NCBI GenBank assembly: GCA_013153275.1
Contig: JAADER010000005.1
Coordinates: 1 to 34,614, forward strand
DNA from: Thermoproteota archaeon
GTDB lineage: Archaea > Thermoproteota > Thermoprotei > Thermoproteales > Thermocladiaceae
DNA: 34,614 nt
Direction of reading: 5' to 3'
Positions 15,712 through 23,800 of the stretch are shown piece after piece (the first letter of the stretch is position 1; each line of letters opens with the position of its first letter). The notes beneath the pieces are model-generated. The model had not been told where the DNA came from, did no database searches, and was given only the letters and a program-made list of their open reading frames with translations. Made by a program: the position numbers and the translations under genes.

Positions 15712-17223
15712 ATGTCTGTGAGCAAATTAGAAATTGACAAGAACGAGGAGAAACACGGACTCTCAGGAGTACTAGCGTTCTTCAGACTATTCCTAGGAAA
15801 CCGTGCGACTCGCAGAATAATAAAGTCTCTATTAAAGGAGGTCGAGGTAAACGGAGAGAAGAGACCACTTCTCGACATATGTCTAGCATACTTTGCAGGA
15901 GTCATAAGAGGAGGCCTACCACCCATGGCCAGGTTCGTGAGCGAGGTCTTCTCAGGATGGCTGAAGTTCGCACTAGCCCTATTACGTACCGATGACAAGT
16001 TTGCTAAGGAGCTCCTGGCCGACCCAGCAACACGTAGAGGAGTTATACTTGTCTTCAAGACTATCGCTATGAACGGGCTCACTCTTCCTCTACCATTTGA
16101 GGCTCCCTTCTTCATTGTGTGGAACTTCACAAATATGTGCAATCTGAGGTGTGTCCACTGTTACCAACGTGCTGGATCTAACGTCAGAGAACTAACATTT
16201 GAGGAGAAGCTTAAGCTTGTAGACGAGCTAGACAGAATGTTCGTATGTGGCGTTGCCCTAAGTGGTGGAGAGCCAACAATACACCCACACTTTCTAGATA
16301 TCGTGTCAGAGATATCGAGGAGAGGAATGTATGCTGCAGTCGCTACTAATGGCGTAGCTCTAGCAGATATGGAGTTTGTGCGTAAGATGAAGAAGGCCGG
16401 CATGAGGTACGTGGAGATAAGTCTTGACCATTCTAGGCCAGAGATACATGACAAGTTCAGGGGCGTGCCTGGAGCTTGGGAGAAGACTGTGAGAGGTATT
16501 CAGAACTGTGTCAAGGAGGGCTTCTTTACAGCGATAGCTACAACGGTCACGAAGTTCAATATCGATGATGTAGAGAACATGATAGATCTTGCTGAGGATC
16601 TGGGAGTGAGGAGGATAGTGTTCTTCAACTTTGTTCCTGTAGGAAGGGGGAGAGACAACTATAAGATAGACCTGACGCCGGAGGAGCGTGAGGAGTTTCT
16701 GAAGCTTCTCGCAAGAGAGACTAGGAGAAGAAAGATAGAGATAGTGACGACAGCTCCACAGTATGGGAGAGTGATACTTCAGGAGACTGAGGGAGAGCTT
16801 GCAGCGCCGACTCACTTTGTTCCAGCTCTGAAGCTTGGTATATATAAGGCGGCGATAGAGTTCATAGGTGGTTGCGGAGCTGGCAGAGTGTACTGTGCTA
16901 TAGAGCCCGATGGTACGGTGACGCCGTGCGTGTTCATGCCGATACCTAGAGGGAACATACGTGAGAGAAGCTTCTACGATATATGGAAGTACGATGATCT
17001 CATGAACAAGTTTAGAGATAGAAGAACATTTACGGGATCAGTATGCTCAAGATGCAAGTACAGGGACATATGTGGTGGATGTAGAGCAAGAGCATTCTCA
17101 TACTTCGGAGACCCACTTTCAGACGATCCGGGATGTATATACTGCAGAGCCCTGTACTACAAGATCGTGGAGGAAGGACCTGCTAGAGCTCCACTGTACG
17201 AGGTCATATCCTGGAAATACTAG
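15712..17223 (+). CDS. Radical SAM/SPASM enzyme with long N-terminal domain
   Basis: 503 residues. The radical SAM [4Fe-4S] motif C143-x3-C147-x2-C150 (MCNLRCVHCY) is followed by SGGEPTIHP, SLD and a SPASM region at the C-terminus: GGCGAGRVYCAIEPDGTVTPC, then CSRCKYRDICGGCRARAF and a final GDPLSDDPGC. That ending resembles the tetrapyrrole enzymes NirJ, AhbC and AhbD, so AhbD (Fe-coproporphyrin to heme) is one possibility, but the 140-residue N-terminal helical domain is not part of standard AhbD and the substrate is unknown. GTTTATGTAT at 15681-15690 fits a leaderless mRNA. A second, very strong TATATATAA lies directly before the ATG, too close to serve this start. The split metE genes follow 43 bp downstream. 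Confidence 0.85.
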   Translation: MSVSKLEIDKNEEKHGLSGVLAFFRLFLGNRATRRIIKSLLKEVEVNGEKRPLLDICLAYFAGVIRGGLPPMARFVSEVFSGWLKFALALLRTDDKFAKELLADPATRRGVILVFKTIAMNGLTLPLPFEAPFFIVWNFTNMCNLRCVHCYQRAGSNVRELTFEEKLKLVDELDRMFVCGVALSGGEPTIHPHFLDIVSEISRRGMYAAVATNGVALADMEFVRKMKKAGMRYVEISLDHSRPEIHDKFRGVPGAWEKTVRGIQNCVKEGFFTAIATTVTKFNIDDVENMIDLAEDLGVRRIVFFNFVPVGRGRDNYKIDLTPEEREEFLKLLARETRRRKIEIVTTAPQYGRVILQETEGELAAPTHFVPALKLGIYKAAIEFIGGCGAGRVYCAIEPDGTVTPCVFMPIPRGNIRERSFYDIWKYDDLMNKFRDRRTFTGSVCSRCKYRDICGGCRARAFSYFGDPLSDDPGCIYCRALYYKIVEEGPARAPLYEVISWKY

Positions 17224-17266
17224 AGGAGAATACTGTAATACCAGTTAGCGACATTCTATACCTAGC

Positions 17267-18238
17267 ATGAAGGTCTTCGTTCTAGGAGCATACCCGAGGA
17301 GCGCAAAGACGAGAAAGGCTATTAGAGACCTTGATGAGGGTAAGATAAGCATAGAAGAGGCTAGGCTAGCAATATTGGAAGATACATCATATATCTGCGG
17401 TATACAGTGCGGATCTAACTTATCATATGTACAGGACCCAGCTATAGAGCACCATGACATCTTCAGACCATTTGTAGAAGCATGGAGAGGAGTATATGCT
17501 GATGGTCTTCTACGATTTTTCGATAACAACTTCTTCTACAGAATCCCAGTCTTCATAGAGGAGCCGGATGTTCAGAGATGTGTAATATCTCAACGTGTTA
17601 GAGTTCTCAGAAAGATAGCTCATGATCATCCTGTGAAGATCAGTGTCCCGGGACCTATCACGTTCACCTATCTCTCAAAGACCGAGCTAGATAAGGGAGA
17701 GCTTGCCGTGTCTATATCTAAGGCATATGTCCTAGATAGTGAGCTTGGAGATGCTGTTCCAGACGTTCTTCAGCTAGATGAGCCCTTTCTGACTGACCCA
17801 GACGCGACTCCTTACCATGTCTCGGTGCTTGAGGACTGTGTGAAGGAGTTGAAAAGGAGGTTCCCTAGGATAATAGTATCGCTATACTATGGAGTTCCGA
17901 AAGAAGATGTGTTTAAGAAGCTTATAGAGCTCCCAGTAGAGGCCGTAACTCTGAGTCTCGTGGAGTATCCTGACAGAGCTCTAGAGCTTCTGAGAAGATG
18001 CAGACCTGAGGCATCTAGAACCTGTATCGGTGTCATAGATGCTAGAGACATAAAGGTGGAGGAGTACGAGAAAGTGAAGAAGCTTGTAGAGAAGGCTACA
18101 GACCAGATAGGAAGCAGACAGCTATACGGCATAACGACATCCTGCGGATTCGAGCTGATACCGCTCAAGTATGCTATAGAGAAGACTCGTGTACTAGGAA
18201 GGTACGGCTTAAGGATAGCCGAGGAGCTAGAGAGGTGA
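17267..18238 (+). CDS. metE: MetE N-terminal-half protein (split cobalamin-independent methionine synthase)
   Basis: 323 residues resembling the N-terminal (beta-alpha)8 barrel of MetE: opening [19 protein letters not shown] (compare FPRVG...LKKA in E. coli), QLDEPFL, and the C-terminal [19 protein letters not shown], matching ASSCSLLHSPIDL. It lacks the HxC zinc pair (the equivalent stretch reads SLYYG), as expected for the N-terminal half, which binds folate and positions the catalytic half rather than holding zinc. The gene for the catalytic half begins 4 bp downstream, so the two are co-translated and probably form a two-chain enzyme. Alternatively it is a MetE-like paralogue with its own partner. 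Confidence 0.82.
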   Translation: MKVFVLGAYPRSAKTRKAIRDLDEGKISIEEARLAILEDTSYICGIQCGSNLSYVQDPAIEHHDIFRPFVEAWRGVYADGLLRFFDNNFFYRIPVFIEEPDVQRCVISQRVRVLRKIAHDHPVKISVPGPITFTYLSKTELDKGELAVSISKAYVLDSELGDAVPDVLQLDEPFLTDPDATPYHVSVLEDCVKELKRRFPRIIVSLYYGVPKEDVFKKLIELPVEAVTLSLVEYPDRALELLRRCRPEASRTCIGVIDARDIKVEEYEKVKKLVEKATDQIGSRQLYGITTSCGFELIPLKYAIEKTRVLGRYGLRIAEELER

Positions 18239-18242
18239 GAGA

Positions 18243-19247
18243 ATGAGCAATTACGTCCTACCTAAGGCCTTCATAACTACCGTAGTCGGGAGCTATCCTA
18301 AATTTCCAGAGGCTCAGGAGGCGATAGAGAAGAGGAAGAGAGGTCTCATAAGTGAGGAGGAGTTTCGTAGAATATGTAGGTCAGCGATAAAGAAGGTGGT
18401 TGAGGACTACATATCTGCGGGCATTGATCTGATAAGTGATGGAGAGCAGACGAGGGAGGACATGGTTGTGTTCTTTGTTGAGAGAATGAGAGGATACGAG
18501 ATAGGTGACTGGGTAAGAATATTCGACAACGTGTACTTCAGGAAACCCATCGTTGTCTCCAAGGTCGAGTATGTTGGTCCTATGATAATAGAGGACTGGG
18601 AGTACGCTAGATCAGTGAGTGATGGTAGACCTGTAAAGTTCATAATTACTGGACCATACACAATACTTGACTGGAGCTTCAACCTATATTACAGAGATAG
18701 GAGAGAACTCATACTTGACATAGCTAGAGCTCTGAGAAGAGAGATCGAGGAGGCTGTGAGAAGAGGCGCGAGATATGTACAGGTTGACGAGCCAGCACTC
18801 TCGACGAGGCCGGTAAGAGAGGAGGCTGAGTTGCTTAGGGAGGCTCTTGAGATAATGTTGAAGGGTCTCGACTGTAGGAAGATAGTTCACATATGTTTTG
18901 GAAGAATAGAAAGAATACTACCATACATTCTTGATTATCCTGTAGACCAGTTTGATCTAGAGTTCAAGAACAGCAACTTCAGACTGCTACCATACCTGAA
19001 AGAGTACTCGTATAACAAAGAGCTTGGCTTCGGTGTAGTTGATGTGCACTCACTGAAGGTGGAGACTGTGGAGGAGATAAAGGACGCTGTCTACAGGTTA
19101 ATGAGGCTCGACATTATTGGTCCAGAGAAGATATATCTGGACCCAGACTGTGGACTTAAGAGGCTTCCTAGAGAGATAGCTTTAGAGAAATTGAAAAATA
19201 TTGTGAGAGCTGCCAGAGAGCTGAGAAGAGAGTACGGCTATGAGTAG
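18243..19247 (+). CDS. metE: Methionine synthase, catalytic (MetE C-terminal) half
   Basis: Transfers a methyl group to homocysteine. 334 residues equal the C-terminal MetE barrel. The zinc ligands are all present: HIC (His and Cys in KIVHICFG), Glu in FDLEF, and Cys in [20 protein letters not shown] opens the barrel, and QVDEPAL and DVHSLKVET are typical. Proteins of this size also occur alone in archaea as core-MetE enzymes using other methyl donors, but the adjacent N-half gene favours a split classical MetE. It ends directly against the convergent gene at 19248, with no spacer. Confidence 0.92.
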   Translation: MSNYVLPKAFITTVVGSYPKFPEAQEAIEKRKRGLISEEEFRRICRSAIKKVVEDYISAGIDLISDGEQTREDMVVFFVERMRGYEIGDWVRIFDNVYFRKPIVVSKVEYVGPMIIEDWEYARSVSDGRPVKFIITGPYTILDWSFNLYYRDRRELILDIARALRREIEEAVRRGARYVQVDEPALSTRPVREEAELLREALEIMLKGLDCRKIVHICFGRIERILPYILDYPVDQFDLEFKNSNFRLLPYLKEYSYNKELGFGVVDVHSLKVETVEEIKDAVYRLMRLDIIGPEKIYLDPDCGLKRLPREIALEKLKNIVRAARELRREYGYE

Positions 19248-19682
19248 CTAGTACTCCTCTCCTTCCTCAAGATCCTCCTCTATCTCCGGCTCCTCGGGAC
19301 CTCCACCAACCTTCAACTCCTTACTTATCTCCTCAGCAACCTTCCTAAGATATTCCTCTACTAGCGTTACCGGCGTATCTCTCTCAACAAAGAGCACCTG
19401 TACATTGTTGGAGAGGAAGTAGTAGTACGTGAGCCTCGTACACACTGTTCCTATGATGACATTCACATCGTTGAGTATCTTCTCGTGAAGGAGCTTACAG
19501 TACTCCTCTTCTGATAGTTCTGAAGCTTCTCTTGATGATGCTACAGCGTTCTGCCTATCCTCCACATATGTGAGAGTACCGTTCTCCTCATCCATGTCAT
19601 ATATCTTAAACATCTTCGCAGTGGTGAACATCCTGTTAGAGACCATGTTTCCATCGTCCGTCGCTATTGCTATCCTTATCAT
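19248..19682 (-). CDS. NifX/NifB-like (dinitrogenase Fe-Mo cofactor family) protein with acidic tail
   Basis: 144 residues starting MIRIAIATDDGNMVSNRMFTTAKMFKIYD, the beta-strand opening of the PF02579 family (NifX/NifY/NifB C-terminal domain), followed by DVNVIIGTV and the NNVQVLFVE strand. Stand-alone archaeal members are linked to Fe-S or metal-cluster handling, not nitrogen fixation; no nif genes are here. The C-terminus (from about residue 125) is GGGPEEPEIEEDLEEGEEY, highly acidic. The ORF also has an ATG at 19691, but the TATA box at 19701-19710 puts the transcript start at about 19680, favouring the ATG at 19682. Confidence 0.78.
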   Translation of the reverse strand: MIRIAIATDDGNMVSNRMFTTAKMFKIYDMDEENGTLTYVEDRQNAVASSREASELSEEEYCKLLHEKILNDVNVIIGTVCTRLTYYYFLSNNVQVLFVERDTPVTLVEEYLRKVAEEISKELKVGGGPEEPEIEEDLEEGEEY

Positions 19683-19700
19683 GACATACATTGTGCAGAT

Positions 19701-19710
19701 CCTTTAAAAG
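19701..19710 (-). promoter_or_regulatory. TATA box for the NifX-like gene
   Basis: CTTTTAAAGG, palindromic around TTTAAA, 24 nt before the ATG at 19682. It decides between the two in-frame ATGs. Confidence 0.5.
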
Positions 19711-19774
19711 TATGCTACTTGGTAGACATTATGAGTTAGTTATCCAAGAGACATATTTAAGCCAGAGGCGTATT

Positions 19775-19786
19775 CTTCTTAAACCC
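19775..19786 (+). promoter_or_regulatory. TATA box for the creatininase-family gene
   Basis: TCTTCTTAAACC, centred about 28 nt before the GTG at 19810, predicting a leaderless mRNA. A stronger ACATATTTAA at 19751-19760 lies further up and would give a leader of about 25 nt. Confidence 0.45.
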
Positions 19787-19809
19787 CTGACACGTGATTA
19801 AACTCCGAC

Positions 19810-20526
19810 GTGAGACTAGAAGACATGACACTTCTAGACTTCGTTCCCAACAAGCTCGTTCTTTTACCTGTTGGAAGCGTAGAACAGCACGGTCCCCATC
19901 TACCATATATCTGCGATACCATAATATCCCAGTATCTATGCACTATCGCGGAGAGAGTTCTCAAGGATACTGTCCTCGTTCTCCCTCCAGTATATTACAC
20001 ATGCTCCATGGAGCACAGAGACTTCCCAGGAACAGTATATGTGCTACCAAGAACATTCATGAGATATATAGAGGACATCATAACATCAATAATTGAGACG
20101 TGCTCTCCCAAGGCGATAGTCATAGTGAACGGACATGGAGGAAACTGCGAGATACTGGACCTGATAACGAGAACATTGAACTACAGGAACACAGTGAAGA
20201 CCTATCACTACTATGTGCTCAACGAGAGAGTGAAACGAAAGCTTCGAGAAGTCGTCGGAGACGTCTACGTAGAGCATGCTGGCATAGTGGAGACATACCT
20301 CATAATGACGATAGATGAGGATCTTGTAAGGTATGAGAGAATAGTAGACATAGTTAGAGAGGGATCACTAAAACTGTATAGGACCAAGGACATCTCAGAC
20401 ATAGGAGTTGTAGGAAGATTATCTAGAGACCTTGACAGAGAGAAGGGGAAACAGGTTCTCGAGATAGTAGTGAATGACTTCTTAGCACAACTTAACAGAA
20501 TAATACAGGGACCTCCGAGAACATGA
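19810..20526 (+). CDS. Creatininase-family metal amidohydrolase (possible ArfB)
   Basis: 238 residues with the full metal-binding set of the creatininase fold: VGSVEQHGPHLP (Glu and His), a following Asp (YICDT), EHRDFPGT, VNGHGGN and EHAGIVET. In archaea the best-known member is ArfB, the formamidopyrimidine deformylase of riboflavin and F420 synthesis; other members act on creatinine or mycofactocin peptides. Without riboflavin genes nearby I cannot choose. It starts with GTG (MRLEDMTLLDF). The stop abuts the sua5 stop with no intervening base. Confidence 0.87.
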   Translation: MRLEDMTLLDFVPNKLVLLPVGSVEQHGPHLPYICDTIISQYLCTIAERVLKDTVLVLPPVYYTCSMEHRDFPGTVYVLPRTFMRYIEDIITSIIETCSPKAIVIVNGHGGNCEILDLITRTLNYRNTVKTYHYYVLNERVKRKLREVVGDVYVEHAGIVETYLIMTIDEDLVRYERIVDIVREGSLKLYRTKDISDIGVVGRLSRDLDREKGKQVLEIVVNDFLAQLNRIIQGPPRT

Positions 20527-21489
20527 TCACAGGACCTTATCTACCGCTCTAAGAAACCTTTCGATCACAGGTATGCTCTCGCTCGATAGCGATGGAGGAA
20601 CAATAACTACGGGACAGTTATAGTATCTCTCTACTATTCTTAAACACTCATATACTCCTCTATACATTGAGAGATAATCCTTCTCTGATCCATATATTAA
20701 GATGTTACTAAACTTGTTCTCAATAATCTTACAGTTCTCATAATACTTCTCAAGACTGATAAGAAGTACCGAGCTAAAATATTCAATATCTATATCATTA
20801 ATCTTATTAAGGTCCTTCAAGAGTATTGATCTCCTGTTCTTCAGATACTTCTTCTCTGGAAATGGCTCAAACCTGAAGATGTTCTCTGGAATCCTGACTT
20901 TCCTACCTAGGCGCTCCTCTACTTCTTCTATGGTGAGCGCACCTGAGCGCAGTATCTTTGGGGGGTCAACTGTTAAGTCTATGACTGTGGAGTCCATGCA
21001 ATATTTTGTATAACCTTCATCAATTATGAGACTGACCTCACTGCTCAGCTCCTCTATTACTTCTCTCCCAGATATTGGGCTTGGAGAGTCTTTTCTGTTG
21101 GCACTAGGCATATATGCTGGTCCAACAGTCTTGAGTATTTCCCTAACAAGCTCATGATCGGGTACTCTGATGCCTATCTTAGCATTGTCGGTCTCTACTA
21201 TCAGCGTTGCAGGACCTGGAACTATTTTTCTAATGATCTCTATATATTTTTCGTCGATTTTCAGGTTCTCAAGTATCTGAGATATATCTGAGAAATGTAT
21301 AGTAAATCTCTCGTTTCTCATCTTAATTCTATATAATTTCTCTAGGACCTCTCTCTCAGGTTTAGCTACTATCCCGTAGACTGTCTCTGTGGGGAGAGCT
21401 ATAAGCTCGTTCCTGTATATGGTTCTCAGACATGTGTCTACTATCTCTCTTTTTGAGTATTTTCCTGATATGTATATTATCTTCACCAT
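20527..21489 (-). CDS. sua5: Threonylcarbamoyl-AMP synthase (Sua5)
   Basis: Makes threonylcarbamoyl-AMP from Thr, bicarbonate and ATP for the universal t6A37 tRNA modification, passed to the Kae1/KEOPS complex. The YrdC domain (about 10-195) has PTETVYG (33-39), PGPATLIV, IGIRVPDH, PSANRKDSPSP and DSTVIDL. The C-terminal Sua5 domain (about 215-320) has the Rossmann-like SNILIYGSEKDYLSMY. One deviation: the usual KxRP...PL loop after the first motif reads KMRNERFTIHF. The start overlaps the nreA stop by 7 nt, so it is the second gene of that operon. Confidence 0.92.
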   Translation of the reverse strand: MVKIIYISGKYSKREIVDTCLRTIYRNELIALPTETVYGIVAKPEREVLEKLYRIKMRNERFTIHFSDISQILENLKIDEKYIEIIRKIVPGPATLIVETDNAKIGIRVPDHELVREILKTVGPAYMPSANRKDSPSPISGREVIEELSSEVSLIIDEGYTKYCMDSTVIDLTVDPPKILRSGALTIEEVEERLGRKVRIPENIFRFEPFPEKKYLKNRRSILLKDLNKINDIDIEYFSSVLLISLEKYYENCKIIENKFSNILIYGSEKDYLSMYRGVYECLRIVERYYNCPVVIVPPSLSSESIPVIERFLRAVDKVL

Positions 21490-22733
21490 AGTAGGTCGAG
21501 TATCGTTCTCTGAGAGAGCTCTCTCTTCACGCGTTCCATAACAGTCCTCTCTACTGCTCTATGTTTGAACACTCTTGAGAGCTCTTTCAGAAGCTCTGTC
21601 TCGCTTCCTGTCTTGAGAACCGGGTCCATGCTGAATATTCTTCGCATGTCCTCTCTGATGTGCCAGTTCCCGATTCCTACATAGTAGTCAGGTAGTATCT
21701 CTCTCACTATTATCACTCTCCCCTTTCTTCTTCTCCTATATAGAGCCTCGAGAATACCCATCCTCGCAGCCTCGAATCCTCCGTCCATGGTCTCAACATC
21801 TCCTTTCAAGTCTTCAACAATCTCAAGTGATAGTACAGGTTCTTCGCTTCTGTGGTTCATTCCCGCTCTAGGATACCAGAACTCTATCCATCTTATTTTC
21901 AGATCTCCTGGCATTATTATTACTGTGAACCTGTTGTTCATGTACTCTATCACATAGACCTCGAACTGGTCTATCTCGTCATACTTTTTCACTATCTTTC
22001 TTAAATGCATTGTTACTGTCCTATCTACGGCCGTTATCGCCCATCTTGTTGGTACGATCTTTCTAAATCTTCTTGCGCCTAGTAGTCCAAAGCTGAGAGC
22101 TCTCTGTATCGAGTAGATATCTAACCCCTCATCGTAGAGCTTCACTATTGCTTCTCTTGCTTTGAGATCGTGATCCTGTATAGCCTTCTCTAGTCTATGA
22201 TCTATAGATGGGTTGCTTGTCACCTTAAGATCGCCTATTACCCTCATACTTAGTGGAAGGAGCTTAAGATCGAACGTTATGTTCCTATCGATGATTTTCT
22301 CTATCTTAACCTCACAGTCGACTGGTCTCGTAGATACCTGTATGAGAGAGACTTCTCTGCTATATAGCTTCTCTACATCTGAGACATTGTACCTCCCGTT
22401 AGTTACTATGTTAACCATCTCTGATCTCAGCTTTATGATATCTTCAAGCTTGAGGTTTCTCTCCCACCACTGTGGAGGATCCTCAAGAAACCTGACGTCA
22501 GGACATGGGTGAGCGCTCACGCCAACGTACACCTTCACTTTAGGATACCCGTACTCACCTACCACGCCACTTGGTGGTGATGCTGAGGATAGGTCTCTAC
22601 TGTATGCTACTCGTGTGTACGTCTTAACGATTACTTTCAATCTTTCTTGAATAGGACAGTACGGTAACCCGCAGAGCTTCTTAAATGTCTTACATCTGTA
22701 GCAGAGCTCTGGTTTAATTGATGTAAATACCAC
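21483..22733 (-). CDS. nreA: DNA repair protein NreA
   Basis: Archaeal NreA (DUF650/DUF651) family, 416 residues, which acts with PCNA in repair of alkylation-type damage in haloarchaea. Seen here: an N-terminal Cys cluster CYRCKTFKKLCGLPYC (metal-binding), GYPKVKVYVG, the tracts SGVVGEYG and VSAHPCPD, TRWAITAVD, and REILPDYYVGIGNWHIRE. The C-terminus ends SQRTILDLLW, a PIP-like peptide (Q-x2-I-x2-LL) that would dock on PCNA, although the aromatic pair is replaced by LL followed by a terminal Trp. First gene of the nreA-sua5 operon. Confidence 0.93.
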   Translation of the reverse strand: MVFTSIKPELCYRCKTFKKLCGLPYCPIQERLKVIVKTYTRVAYSRDLSSASPPSGVVGEYGYPKVKVYVGVSAHPCPDVRFLEDPPQWWERNLKLEDIIKLRSEMVNIVTNGRYNVSDVEKLYSREVSLIQVSTRPVDCEVKIEKIIDRNITFDLKLLPLSMRVIGDLKVTSNPSIDHRLEKAIQDHDLKAREAIVKLYDEGLDIYSIQRALSFGLLGARRFRKIVPTRWAITAVDRTVTMHLRKIVKKYDEIDQFEVYVIEYMNNRFTVIIMPGDLKIRWIEFWYPRAGMNHRSEEPVLSLEIVEDLKGDVETMDGGFEAARMGILEALYRRRRKGRVIIVREILPDYYVGIGNWHIREDMRRIFSMDPVLKTGSETELLKELSRVFKHRAVERTVMERVKRELSQRTILDLLW

Positions 22734-22777
22734 AGTGATACTCAGTCTCCTGATTAGATAAGCTTATCGTTAGATCT

Positions 22778-23242
22778 CTACTGTTCCTGTGTCTGCTCCT
22801 GTTCTCCTCCTTTTAACTTCTCTACTATCTTGTTAAGCTCCTTGTCTCCAAGCGGTATGATAGGCCCCTCTTTCCAGCCGGCTGGATATATGAGGACAGC
22901 ATTTATCTGAACTATCTGCTCGTTTATCGTGTTCCCTCTGACAAGCTTTCTTTTTCTCTCTCCTCTCCTCCTAGGATGGAATCCTGGAGGTCCACTTGCG
23001 AGTACGTACTTCTTTACGGGTCCCTCAATGTATGGTACCATTGGTGCTCCCTCGTACCCGCTTCCTCCTGTTATCTTTATTCTGAACCCTTGAGGTAGGT
23101 CTATGATTCCTTTTAGAACGGAGGCATCAACTATGTCTCCTATTCTCAGTCCTATGAGGCGCTGTGCATGCGGGTCCTTTACCTCTAGCTGCTTTGATTT
23201 TCCTGACATGGGATCTGCTAGCACTAGCTTGAAGGTCGGCAT
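22778..23242 (-). CDS. rps6e: 30S ribosomal protein eS6
   Basis: Small-subunit protein shared by archaea and eukaryotes. It opens MPTFKLVLADPMSGKSKQLE, with DLPQGFRIKITGGSGYEGAPM and HPRRRGERKRKLVRGNTI, all canonical. An in-frame ATG five codons earlier (23257) is rejected because the TATA box at 23271-23281 puts the transcript start near 23249, downstream of it; the ATG at 23242 then has a leader of about 7 nt. The last 30 residues are a Lys/Glu then Gln-rich tail. 154 aa. Confidence 0.96.
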   Translation of the reverse strand: MPTFKLVLADPMSGKSKQLEVKDPHAQRLIGLRIGDIVDASVLKGIIDLPQGFRIKITGGSGYEGAPMVPYIEGPVKKYVLASGPPGFHPRRRGERKRKLVRGNTINEQIVQINAVLIYPAGWKEGPIIPLGDKELNKIVEKLKGGEQEQTQEQ

Positions 23243-23270
23243 GCTCAGTAGGCTCATCTATATTTGAGAG

Positions 23271-23281
23271 GGTATATAAGA
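23271..23281. promoter_or_regulatory. Shared TATA box (rps6e / C/D box sRNA)
   Basis: GGTATATAAGA. Leftward it gives about 23249 (eS6 ATG at 23242). Rightward it gives about 23302, two or three nt before the C box of the plus-strand sRNA. The fit on both sides is strong. Confidence 0.68.
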
Positions 23282-23301
23282 CTAACTAGGGGCTGTCTCA
23301 G

Positions 23302-23356
23302 GGAGTGATGAGACGTATTCACACTGACGGGTGAGGACGATTCCACGTGCTGACAG
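23302..23356 (+). ncRNA. C/D box sRNA upstream of rps6e (16S-targeting guide)
   Basis: C box GTGATGA (23305-23311), 12-nt guide (23312-23323), D' CTGA (23324-23327), 3-nt spacer, C' GTGAGGA (23331-23337), 12-nt guide (23338-23349), D box CTGA (23350-23353). The D' guide complements GUGAAUACGUC, the near-universal archaeal 16S rRNA segment just before the 1400 decoding region (11 contiguous pairs), and by the D+5 rule predicts 2'-O-methylation of an A (about A1374, E. coli numbering reckoned from memory). The D guide implies CACGUGGAAUCG, similar to a 23S domain I stretch (ACACGUGGUAUCC in E. coli), a weaker match. A TATA box lies 26 nt upstream. Confidence 0.93.
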
Positions 23357-23360
23357 TAAT

Positions 23361-23372
23361 CGATAAATTTAG
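23361..23372 (+). promoter_or_regulatory. TATA box for the ferredoxin-AOR operon
   Basis: CGATAAATTTAG, 24-26 nt before the ATG at 23390; predicts a leaderless mRNA. It starts 8 nt after the sRNA D box. Confidence 0.52.
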
Positions 23373-23389
23373 AGCAGTGGTACTTGAGC

Positions 23390-23800
23390 ATGGTGCCAAG
23401 AATAGAGGTAGATACTGAGAGGTGTGTATGTTGTCATCTTTGTGAGCTTGTATGCTCATATAGACATTTTCACAGCGTGAGCACATCCAGGTCAGGTATT
23501 AGGATCACCTTCACGATCTTTAAAGATGACGTGCTCGTCGATGCTAGAGTATGTAGACACTGTGATCCTCCATACTGTGCTCGTGCATGCGAGTACGATG
23601 CGATAGTTGTGAACAATGGCATAGTAACAATACTTGGCGACAGATGTACGGGATGTGGAGACTGCGTCAAGGCCTGTCCATACGGGGCACTGAGGAAGGT
23701 ACCCAACGTGAAGGTACCCATAAAATGCGACCTATGTGGAGGAGACCCGGAATGCGTTAAGGTCTGTCCTACAGGTGCTATAAGATATGTCTCAGCTTGA
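23390..23800 (+). CDS. Four-cluster [4Fe-4S] ferredoxin subunit (AorA-like)
   Basis: 136 residues with 16 cluster cysteines in four motifs: CVCCHLCELVC (C12, C15, C18, C22), CRHCDPPYCARAC, CTGCGDCVKACP and CDLCGGDPECVKVCP. This is the DmsB/HycB-type electron-transfer fold. It directly precedes, and overlaps by 14 nt, the tungsten aldehyde oxidoreductase, so it should be that enzyme's electron-transfer subunit. Small subunits of this type occur in bacterial AOR complexes (AorA), where they can chain into electron-conducting filaments. The ATG at 23390 fits the TATA-predicted leaderless start. Confidence 0.9.
   Translation: MVPRIEVDTERCVCCHLCELVCSYRHFHSVSTSRSGIRITFTIFKDDVLVDARVCRHCDPPYCARACEYDAIVVNNGIVTILGDRCTGCGDCVKACPYGALRKVPNVKVPIKCDLCGGDPECVKVCPTGAIRYVSA

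Noticed and set aside
19248-19682. Nitrogen-fixation accessory role for the NifX-like protein
   Set aside because: No nif genes are nearby, and stand-alone members are widespread in non-fixing archaea.
22734-22760. GTGATAC...CTGA in the nreA/eS6 gap as a C/D box
   Set aside because: The C box lacks the final GA of the consensus and no D'/C' pair or guide spacing follows.
23243-23257. Upstream eS6 start (MSLLS at 23257)
   Set aside because: The TATA box at 23271-23281 puts the transcript 5' end near 23249, downstream of that ATG; MPTFKLVL is the conserved N-terminus.
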